A DNA stretch of 16,031 nucleotides from Gammaproteobacteria bacterium (GTDB taxonomy: Bacteria; Pseudomonadota; Gammaproteobacteria; Eutrophobiales; Eutrophobiaceae): positions 1 to 16,031 of the forward strand of contig JACVQI010000038.1 in NCBI GenBank assembly GCA_015661095.1. Direction: 5' to 3'. Positions 1-5,821 of the stretch are shown in pieces. Every line of letters starts with the position of its first letter. Positions within the stretch are counted from its first letter, which is position 1. The position numbers and the translations under genes were made by a program. Under the pieces are notes generated by a model. That model saw nothing but the letters and a program-made list of their open reading frames with translations, had not been told where the DNA came from and did not search any database.

Positions 1-87
1 TGGTGCCGAGGAGAGGACTTGAACCTCCACGGGGTCGCCCCCACTAGCACCTGAAACTAGCGCGTCTGCCAATTCCGCCACCTCGGC
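1..87 (-). tRNA. tRNA-Leu (anticodon CAG)
   Basis: Read on the minus strand this is a complete class II tRNA of 87 nt with an encoded CCA end at positions 1-3. The acceptor stem is GCCGAGG paired with CCTCGGC. The anticodon loop TTCAGGT lies on a CTAGT/GCTAG stem, which puts the anticodon CAG at 51-53. A long variable arm with a GGGG/CCCC stem and a TTCAAGT T-loop follow. The long variable arm together with the CAG anticodon identifies leucine, decoding CUG. It is transcribed away from rnr. Sequence beyond the left edge is not visible, so a tRNA cluster cannot be excluded. Confidence 0.97.
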
Positions 88-100
88 CCAAGCAGCGCGG

Positions 101-129
101 ACTTTACCTAGGCACTCATTTATTGTCAA
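101..129 (-). promoter_or_regulatory. sigma-70 promoter of the tRNA-Leu gene
   Basis: On the minus strand there is a perfect -35 box TTGACA (124-129), a 17-bp spacer and a -10 box TAAAGT (101-106; 4 of 6 consensus bases). A GC-rich stretch CCGCGC follows, and the tRNA 5' end is 14 bp past the -10 box. A GC-rich discriminator after a strong -35 box is typical of stable-RNA promoters under stringent control; that regulation is inferred. The promoter fills most of the 51 bp between the tRNA and the rnr start codon. Confidence 0.8.
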
Positions 130-138
130 ACATATTAA

Positions 139-1932
139 ATGTCGAGAAAAAGAAAATCATCGCATCAACGACCTGACTACCAGATCAGTATTCCGGAACG
201 GAACGAGATCAAGTCATATTTGCAGAATTGCAAGGCGCCCCGCAACCTGAAACATATAGCCGAGGCCCTGCGGGTCGAGACCGCCGACGGGCAGGCGGCG
301 CTGGACAAGCGGCTCAAGGCCATGTTGCGGGACGGCGAAATCATCAAAAACCGTCGCGATGGTTATGGTCTGATTGATAAAATGGATTTAATTGCCGGGC
401 GTGTCATCGGTCACCATGAGGGTTTTGGCTTTTTAAGGCCGGATAGTGGTGCTGAGGATATTTTTCTGCCGGCCCGCGAAATGCGTTCGCTCCTGCATGG
501 CGACCGTGCCATTGTCAGGCCGGCGGGACAGGACAAGCGGGGCAGGATTACGGCAGCCCTGGTGGAAGTCCTGGACCGGGCCCATACCCGGATCGTCGGC
601 CGCTATTTCCAGGAACACCATTTCGGTTATGTGGTGCCGGACAACAAACGCATCCATCAGGATATCTTCGTTCCCAAAGAGGGTCAGGGCAAGGCCAAAT
701 CCGGACAGTTCGTGGTCGTCGAGATCACCCGGCAACCGGATAAACACACCCAGCCGGTCGGCAAGATCGTCGAAATCCTGATTGAAGACAATGAAACCAA
801 TCTGGTCGCCGATATCGCCGTGCGTGCCTACGATTTACCCCATGACTGGCCGGATAGTGTCAACGCCGAAATTACCAGTCTCGATCCAGAAGCCCGGATC
901 GATGGCAAGGGCCGGGAGGATTATCGCGATCTGCCGTTCGTGACCATCGACGGCGAGGACGCACGGGATTTTGATGATGCCGTGTATTGCGGGAAAACGG
1001 AGGACGGCTGGCGTCTGCTGGTGGCCATAGCGGATGTATCCCATTATGTAAAAACACATACCGCGCTGGATCAGGAGGCGGAAGCGCGGGGTACTTCGGT
1101 TTATTTCCCGCAGCGGGTGGTGCCGATGCTGCCGGAAGTTCTGTCCAATGAATTGTGTTCACTGAAACCGGCCGTCGATCGACTGGTGCTGGTCTGTGAA
1201 CTGACCATCAATAAGAAAGGCAAGGTCAAGCAGCACCGATTCACGCAAGGCATCATCCGTTCCGCCGCGCGCATGACCTATACCGAGATCGCCGGGATCG
1301 TCGTTGACAAGGATAAACTGTTGCAGAAACAGTACCAGGACCTGGTCAGTCACTTTCACGATCTGTATGAATTGTACCTGCTCATGCATGCGCGGCGCCG
1401 GAAACTGGGCCTGCTGGATTTTAATGCGACGGAATCGAAACTACTGTTTGATGAACTCGGGAATATCATCCGGATATATCCCTTATTCAGGAATGACGCG
1501 CATCGGCTGATTGAGGAATTCATGCTGGCGGCCAATATCGCCGCCGCTGACTTTTTGCTGGAGAGCAAGATACCTATCCTATATCGTAATCACGAACCGC
1601 CCAGCGTCGACAAGCTGACCGAGGTGCGGAAGTTTCTCGGCGAATTCGGCCTGGAACTGGCGGGTGGTGATGAACCGGAAGCAAAACACTATGCCGAGTT
1701 GATCGAAAGAGTCAGGGAACGTGACGATGCGCATTTGATTGAAACGGTTCTGTTACGCAGCATGCGGTTGGCCTTTTACGGCGAGCAGAATCTGGGACAC
1801 TTTGGCCTGGCCTTTGCGGCTTACACACATTTTACTTCACCCATCCGGCGCTATCCCGACCGCAAAAGAAGAAACGCGAATTCAGCTATACCATGGAGGA
1901 CATGCACCGCCTGGGCGAGTCCTGCTCCATGA
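139..1932 (+). pseudogene. rnr: RNase R (rnr), 5' part of a gene broken by an internal deletion with frame change
   Basis: RNase R is a processive 3'-5' exoribonuclease that degrades structured RNA. Residues 1-574 match it: an N-terminal winged-helix region (about 20-85), two cold-shock/OB domains (about 85-215) and the RNB catalytic domain. The metal-binding aspartates are present in DGEDARDFDD (271-280), and the later catalytic motif HFTSPIRRYPD ends at residue 574 (base 1860). After that the frame encodes 23 unrelated residues and stops. The true continuation (QKKKREFSYTMEDM) is in another frame from about 1863. The conserved DLxxHR segment expected right after RRYPD is missing, so bases were lost, not only a frame slip. 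The missing length must be 1 mod 3 and is probably a few tens of bases. No Shine-Dalgarno is seen before the ATG at 139. rlmB follows, as in many gammaproteobacteria. This could be a pseudogene or an assembly error. Confidence 0.9.
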
Positions 1933-2258
1933 CTGAGCGGCGCGCCGAAGAAGCCAGCCGTGAAGTACTGCAACGGCTGAAGTGCCTCTACATGCGGGAC
2001 AAGATCGGCGAGGTCTATACCGGGACTGTCAGTTCGGTGACTGGCTTTGGCCTGTTTGTGGAACTGGATGATATCTACATTGAGGGTCTGGTGCACGTAA
2101 CCTCCCTGCCGGCCGATTATTATCATTTCGATGCCGTCGGCCACCGCTTGCGGGGTGAGCGGACCGGCCGTACCTATCGTCTCGCCAACCGTCTCAAGGT
2201 CAAGGTGGTGCGGGTCGATGCGGAAGATCGGAAGATCGATTTTGAGTTAGAGGAGTGA
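1893..2258 (+). pseudogene. rnr: RNase R (rnr), 3' part with S1 RNA-binding domain
   Basis: This is the C-terminal continuation of the disrupted rnr. The open frame shows RNase R sequence from about 1863, before the first ATG at 1893. It contains the conserved end of the RNB domain (GESCSMTERRAEEASR) and then an S1 domain, VYTGTVSSVTGFGLFVELDD through KVVRVDAEDRKIDFELEE. S1 binds the RNA substrate. The protein stops just after the S1 domain and lacks the lysine-rich tail of E. coli RNase R. Without the deletion the two parts would form one protein of roughly 710-730 residues. A free fragment from 1893 would have no active site, and I see no reason to think it is made on purpose. Confidence 0.85.
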
Positions 2259-2270
2259 GAGGCGGTTTCA

Positions 2271-2313
2271 GGTTAAGCTATAAGTAATAAGGCCACTAGC
2301 TACAAGCAACAAG
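2271..2313. repeat. degenerate 7-bp-period repeat between rnr and rlmB
   Basis: Read on the minus strand the tract divides into units such as CTTGTTG (2307-2313), CTTGTAG (2300-2306), CTAGTGG (2293-2299), an 8-base unit CCTTATTA (2285-2292), CTTATAG (2278-2284) and CTTAACC (2271-2277). Almost every unit begins CTT or CTA. It ends 10 bp before the TTG start of rlmB. Related tracts occur at 3072-3130, 5786-5820 and 14248-14296. Confidence 0.65.
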
Positions 2314-2323
2314 AATAAAAACG

Positions 2324-3088
2324 TTGAGCCGGAAAACTGAAATCATCTATGGCAGCCATGCCGTCCGCCATGCCCTCGACAAGTCGCCTGCGGACGTCCT
2401 GGAACTCTGGTTACTGGAGGGTAAACCGGCGACGGGGGAACTGGCAGCTATTGTGGCCATGGCGGCTGCAGTCAAACTGCCGGTACAGTATGCGTCCCGG
2501 GCTGCTCTGGATAAAATCAGCGCTGGGGGCGCCCATCAGGGAGTTGCCATCAAACGCCGGACCTCGGCAGTGCCCGTCAATGATTTCAGCTCCTTACTGG
2601 ATGCTTTAACCGCTAGCGTACCCTTGTTGCTGGTGCTGGACGGCATCCAGGATCCGCATAATCTGGGCGCCTGTCTACGCACTGCCAACGCCACTGGTGT
2701 GGATGCCGTGATAATTCCCGCTGATCGTTCGGTCGGCGTTACTGCCACGGTGCGCAAGATCGCCAGCGGTGCAGCGGAACACACACCGGTCATTACCGTG
2801 ACCAATCTGGCCCGCGCCCTGACGCAATTGCAGGAGCGGGGGGTGTGGTGTTTTGGCCTGTCGGAAGCGGCCGAGAGTGAGCTTTACACCACGGATTTAA
2901 CCGTGCCGCTGGCGCTGGTGTTGGGCGCGGAGGGAAAAGGACTGCGGCAAAACACCCGCCAGCATTGCGATAAACTGGTGTCCATACCGATGTATGGCCA
3001 GGTGGAAAGCCTGAATGTCTCAGTAGCCGCAGCCGTTTGTCTGTATGAAGCTGTGCGGCAACGGGGAAAAAAGGCTATAGGCTGTTAG
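2324..3088 (+). CDS. rlmB: 23S rRNA 2'-O-methyltransferase RlmB (Gm2251)
   Basis: RlmB uses S-adenosylmethionine to methylate the 2'-O of G2251 in the peptidyl-transferase P-loop of 23S rRNA. The 254-residue protein has the usual length. It has an N-terminal substrate-binding domain (about 7-85, starting IYGSHAVRHAL) and a C-terminal SPOUT (knotted) methyltransferase domain. All three SPOUT motifs are visible: DPHNLGACLR (110-119), VLGAEGKGLR (199-208) and SIPMYGQVESLNVSVA from residue 220. The start is TTG at 2324; the RlmB N-terminus aligns there and no in-frame ATG is nearby. There is no clear Shine-Dalgarno, because a heptad repeat occupies that place. The last codons and the stop lie inside a second repeat tract that begins about 3072. 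It sits directly downstream of the broken rnr. Confidence 0.95.
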   Translation: MSRKTEIIYGSHAVRHALDKSPADVLELWLLEGKPATGELAAIVAMAAAVKLPVQYASRAALDKISAGGAHQGVAIKRRTSAVPVNDFSSLLDALTASVPLLLVLDGIQDPHNLGACLRTANATGVDAVIIPADRSVGVTATVRKIASGAAEHTPVITVTNLARALTQLQERGVWCFGLSEAAESELYTTDLTVPLALVLGAEGKGLRQNTRQHCDKLVSIPMYGQVESLNVSVAAAVCLYEAVRQRGKKAIGC

Positions 3089-3130
3089 GCTGAAGGTGTT
3101 TTGTCTTCAGTCTTCAGCCTTCAGTCTGCA
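3072..3130. repeat. degenerate 7-bp-period repeat with an inverted repeat, at the rlmB 3' end
   Basis: The left half has units AGGCTAT and AGGCTGTT, then AGGCTGA. The right half has CTTCAGT (3105-3111), CTTCAGC (3112-3118) and CTTCAGT again (3119-3125). The halves are inverted relative to each other: AGGCTGAAG (3087-3095) pairs exactly with CTTCAGCCT (3112-3120) across a 16-base loop. The rlmB stop codon (3086-3088) is inside it. The hairpin has no following T-run, so it is not a classical terminator. Confidence 0.6.
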
Positions 3131-3138
3131 TACCTCAA

Positions 3139-3167
3139 TTGCAATAGATTCCTTTTTCACATAGAAT
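3139..3167 (+). promoter_or_regulatory. sigma-70 promoter of the rpsF operon
   Basis: There is a -35 box TTGCAA (3139-3144; 4 of 6 consensus bases), a spacer of exactly 17 bp, and a -10 box TAGAAT (3162-3167; 5 of 6). A GC-rich discriminator CGCGCC follows. Transcription would start near 3174, leaving a leader of about 66 nt before the rpsF ATG. That leader holds the S6:S18-binding candidate. No start site is proven. Confidence 0.65.
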
Positions 3168-3188
3168 CGCGCCTCTTTCATGATCCTT

Positions 3189-3216
3189 GCCTCACCGCCC
3201 TCGTCGCGCGGGAGGC
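3189..3216 (+). promoter_or_regulatory. candidate S6:S18-binding leader motif (autoregulation of rpsF-rpsR)
   Basis: The leader can fold as an outer stem GCCT (3189-3192) with AGGC (3213-3216), a one-sided bulge CACCG (3193-3197) and an upper CCC/GGG hairpin (3198-3212). A known element upstream of rpsF-rpsR operons in many bacteria is a CCG in a bulge between a stem and a hairpin, imitating the 16S rRNA site of the S6:S18 complex. The position, 12 nt before the GAGGAA ribosome-binding site, fits translational feedback. The fold was made by eye and the stems are short, so it remains a candidate. Confidence 0.6.
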
Positions 3217-3239
3217 TGCTAAGCCACGAGGAATCGACA

Positions 3240-3737
3240 ATGCGACACTATGAAATCGTGTTTCTGGTCCATCCTGACCAGAGCGAACAGGTACCTGCCA
3301 TGATCGAACGATACCGGCATGTTATCGAATCGACTGGCGGCGCCATCCACCGTCTGGAAGACTGGGGCCGCCGGCAACTGTCTTATCCCATCAACAAAAT
3401 CCATAAGGCCCATTATGTTCTGATGAACATCGAATGTAATGATGAAGCGCTGGAACAGCTCAGCAGCGGCTTTCGTTTCAATGACGCCGTCCTGCGCGAC
3501 TTGATCATCAAACGCAACAAGGCGATTACCGAACCTTCGCTGCTGGCCAGAAGCAAGGAGGAACAGGAGCAGGAGGCGGCTCGTAATGCCATGGCTGATA
3601 CTGCTCAAGATCAGGACGATACGGATGGCGGCATCGATGCCGAAGTGGAAGTAGAGGCAGGTGCTGAGGCCGCGGAACTGTTATCTGATGCCGGCGACTT
3701 AGCCGCGGACGATAGCGAGCCGGCAGCCACCCCTTAA
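3240..3737 (+). CDS. rpsF: 30S ribosomal protein S6, with long acidic C-terminal tail
   Basis: S6 binds the central domain of 16S rRNA as a dimer with S18. The start is ATG 3240, because GAGGAA (3228-3233) lies 6 nt upstream and MRHYEIVFLVHPDQ is the usual S6 N-terminus. The frame is also open further upstream, but that stretch is leader. Residues 1 to about 100 form the S6 fold, with DWGRRQLSYPINK and FRFNDAVLRDLIIK visible. The protein is 165 residues long against about 131-135 in E. coli. The extra length is an Asp/Glu/Ala-rich tail (about 105-165) with very few basic residues after about residue 115. Many gammaproteobacterial S6 proteins end in an acidic stretch, which RimK extends with glutamate in E. 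coli. It is the first gene of the rpsF-rpsR unit and no priB follows. Confidence 0.96.
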   Translation: MRHYEIVFLVHPDQSEQVPAMIERYRHVIESTGGAIHRLEDWGRRQLSYPINKIHKAHYVLMNIECNDEALEQLSSGFRFNDAVLRDLIIKRNKAITEPSLLARSKEEQEQEAARNAMADTAQDQDDTDGGIDAEVEVEAGAEAAELLSDAGDLAADDSEPAATP

Positions 3738-3773
3738 CCACAATTCGCTGAATCAGACACGAGAGGCAAAATT

Positions 3774-3998
3774 ATGTCACGTTACTTCCGACGCCGCAGA
3801 TACTGCAAATTCACCGCCGAAGGCGTAGTGGAAATTGATTACAAGGACATCAATACTCTGAAAGCGTACGTCTCTGAAACCGGCAAGATCGTCCCCAGCC
3901 GGATATCGGGCACCAAGGCCAGATATCAGCGGCAACTGGCCACGGCCATCAAGCGGGCCCGCTATCTGGCGCTGATTCCGTATTGCGACAGTCATTAA
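3774..3998 (+). CDS. rpsR: 30S ribosomal protein S18
   Basis: S18 is a small-subunit protein that pairs with S6 on the 16S rRNA platform. The 74-residue product has the normal length and contains the family sequence: the basic N-terminus SRYFRRRRYCKF, the central DYKDINTLKAYVSETGKI, and the signature PSRISGTKARYQRQLATAIKRAR (given here as its two ends, PSRISGTK and QLATAIKRAR). A GAGAGG ribosome-binding site (3761-3766) sits 7 nt before the ATG. The gene lies 36 bp after rpsF in the same direction, as expected for joint expression and S6:S18 feedback. The 144 bp that follow (3999-4142) hold no recognisable feature. Confidence 0.98.
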   Translation: MSRYFRRRRYCKFTAEGVVEIDYKDINTLKAYVSETGKIVPSRISGTKARYQRQLATAIKRARYLALIPYCDSH

Positions 3999-4142
3999 AC
4001 CCGTGGTAAGCCGGTCTTTACGATCGGTAGACTGTTGGTTGATGTTCTCTGATAACTTCGGATTTATTCGATGATCAGCACCTTCAAACGGCGCGCCGAT
4101 AACGGCCGCCACTGGTGATTTACCGCGTACATCATTAATACC

Positions 4143-5060
4143 ATGCGACCTTTTGGCCATTTTCTGTTGAGCAGCCGGCTGCATACTATCGGCCTGGTCA
4201 GTCTGACAGCGGTAATTTCGTTTTATCTAAGCAGTGTTTTAATCGCCCTCGCGGTCATGCGCCGCGGAGGTAAATTTGGCATCCAGGTTATTGCGGGTTG
4301 TATCTTACTATTGGTGCTGGCTGTGTCATTGCTGCAGCGGGTGGCGGTCACGGATGTGTTAATGAACGCCCTGCTGGCCTGGGTGCCGGTCTGGTGCTGT
4401 GCCATGGTGCTGCGGCAAACCGAATCCCAGGCGGCCATGACCATGGTGGCCGGCGCCTTCGGCGCGTTGTTTGTCATCATGATCTACGTCCTGGTCGACG
4501 ATGTGCCGGTCTGGTGGCAATCCTGGTTTAACGAAATGCTCAACATGGTTATAGACCGTAATATGACCGGTGATGACGCGGGTAATGTCGAGCGTTTTCG
4601 GGCGTTTCTGACCCAGATGGCTCCCTGGATTAATACGCTGATTATTTCGTTTCTGGTAATCAGGCTGATTACGGTTATTCTGATCGGACGCTGGTGGCAG
4701 GCTCAGTTGTTTAATCCGGGCGGCTTCAGACAGGAATTCTATGCTCTGCTTCTGCCGCGTTTTTTAGTATATCTGGCGGTACTCGGCGTGGCCGCCTTGT
4801 TGCTGGGCGATGTGCCGGAGTTGATGCCGGTCCGCGACCTGTTATGGTTGCTTGTCATTATGTATCTGTTCCAGGGGCTGGCCAGCGTACATCGGCTGGT
4901 ACGGGGCAGGGAATTATCACCGGCATGGCTGGTCGCCATGTATAGTTTTCTGCTGATCCTGTTTCCCAACATGATTGTATTCTTAGCCTGTATCGGCATG
5001 GCCGATTCCTGGGTGCGTAGCAAAAAGCGGCGCGTGGATAGTGATACAAATCCGCAGTAG
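4143..5060 (+). CDS. DUF2232-family (YybS-like) integral membrane protein
   Basis: This is a 305-residue protein dominated by hydrophobic segments. About eight membrane helices are visible, near residues 17-38, 45-65, 72-90, 97-118, 160-182, 205-222, 230-248 and 262-285. A hydrophilic stretch around 125-155 separates the two halves, and the C-terminus is short and basic (SKKRR). Its place between rpsR and rplI is where many gammaproteobacteria carry a DUF2232 membrane protein, and the N-terminus (MRPFGHFLLSSR) resembles those proteins; this is a family assignment from memory. No enzymatic motif is seen and its role is unknown. The ATG at 4143 has no evident Shine-Dalgarno. It is co-oriented with the ribosomal protein genes and probably co-transcribed. 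Confidence 0.75.
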   Translation: MRPFGHFLLSSRLHTIGLVSLTAVISFYLSSVLIALAVMRRGGKFGIQVIAGCILLLVLAVSLLQRVAVTDVLMNALLAWVPVWCCAMVLRQTESQAAMTMVAGAFGALFVIMIYVLVDDVPVWWQSWFNEMLNMVIDRNMTGDDAGNVERFRAFLTQMAPWINTLIISFLVIRLITVILIGRWWQAQLFNPGGFRQEFYALLLPRFLVYLAVLGVAALLLGDVPELMPVRDLLWLLVIMYLFQGLASVHRLVRGRELSPAWLVAMYSFLLILFPNMIVFLACIGMADSWVRSKKRRVDSDTNPQ

Positions 5061-5104
5061 CGCTGTGATATGATTCATTTTAACTAATATCGTGAGGTAT
5101 AAAG

Positions 5105-5569
5105 ATGGAAGTCATTCTGCTGGAGAAAATCCATAAACTGGGAGAATTGGGACAACAGGTCCGGGTGAAGCCTGGTTATGGCCGTAACTATCTGATCCCA
5201 AATGGCAAGGCTATCCCGGCGACTGATGCCAACATCGCCAGGTTTGAATCCCGGCGGGTCGAACTGGAGAAGGCGCAACAGGATGTACAGTCCCGGGCTT
5301 CCGCCCGCGCCGCAGCCATGGCTAACCTGACCGTGACCATCGCCAGACGGGCCGCCAGTGAAGGCAAGTTATATGGTTCTGTTGGCACGGTCGATATCGC
5401 CGAGGCGGTGACGGCTACCGGTAATGAACTGCACAAGCATGAAGTGAGGCTGCCGGAAGGCCCGTTCCGTGTGCTTGGTGAACACAAAGTCGATTTGCAA
5501 TTACATGCGGATGTAGTAGTCACGATAACTGTGAATATCGTCGCCGAGGAAGAAACTCCCGGCGCCTGA
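5105..5569 (+). CDS. rplI: 50S ribosomal protein L9
   Basis: L9 binds 23S rRNA domain V near the L1 stalk and extends away from the ribosome. The protein is 154 residues, close to the usual 149. The N-terminal rRNA-binding domain contains EVILLEKIHKLGELGQQVRV and the family signature around GYGRNYLIPNGKA (residues 24-36). A connecting helix rich in Glu/Gln/Ala/Arg leads to the C-terminal domain, with KLYGSVGTVDIAEAV. GAGGT (5094-5098) lies 6 nt before the ATG, so the start is clear. It follows the DUF2232 gene by 44 bp and closes the ribosomal protein cluster. The next gene, dnaB, is separated by 252 bp of repeat-rich DNA. Confidence 0.97.
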   Translation: MEVILLEKIHKLGELGQQVRVKPGYGRNYLIPNGKAIPATDANIARFESRRVELEKAQQDVQSRASARAAAMANLTVTIARRAASEGKLYGSVGTVDIAEAVTATGNELHKHEVRLPEGPFRVLGEHKVDLQLHADVVVTITVNIVAEEETPGA

Positions 5570-5623
5570 TAGTCTGTACCACAGGCGGAAAGCTTCACTT
5601 TGTTATAGTCCTGTATTTGAAAC

Positions 5624-5780
5624 TAAGGACGCTCTGATGTGTCATCCATGAAATATCAGAGCACGAAAAACAAAAAAATGTGATTTTTGTTTTTCTCATA
5701 TTTTCAATGGCTTAATCGCCATTGAAAATGGCGGCACATCCATGTACCGCGGAAACTCTGAATTGATCAGAGTTCCCCTA
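5624..5780. mobile_element. MITE-like multi-hairpin element with TA ends (candidate)
   Basis: About 157 bp hold four consecutive inverted repeats. GCTCTGAT (5631-5638) pairs with 5655-5662. A 12-bp arm starting GAAAAAC (5665-5676) pairs with 5684-5695. ATTTTCAATGGC (5700-5711) pairs with 5718-5729. AACTCTGA (5754-5761) pairs with 5767-5774. The outer ends are imperfect inverted copies of each other (about 11 of 15 bases), and each is bounded by TA. The octamer CATCCATG occurs twice inside (5643, 5737). No protein is encoded. The pattern fits a small non-autonomous element inserting at TA (Tc1/mariner-IS630 style), but a structured RNA or a terminator of rplI is also possible. Confidence 0.5.
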
Positions 5781-5785
5781 AATTT

Positions 5786-5820
5786 CTTGTGACTTGTGGT
5801 CTATAACTTATAACTGATTT
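5786..5820. repeat. degenerate 7-bp-period repeat abutting the dnaB start
   Basis: Five consecutive heptamers can be read on the plus strand: CTTGTGA (5786), CTTGTGG (5793), TCTATAA (5800), CTTATAA (5807) and CTGATTT (5814). One base later comes the dnaB ATG at 5822. The tract takes the place where a ribosome-binding site would be. Its first two units match those upstream of rlmB (on the other strand), and its last unit resembles the last unit upstream of dsbB. Confidence 0.65.
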
Positions 5821-5821
5821 A

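Noticed and set aside
5665..5695. A/T-rich hairpin after rplI as a simple intrinsic terminator
   Set aside because: The stem is almost pure A-T without a GC-rich core, and it is one of four stems of a larger element.
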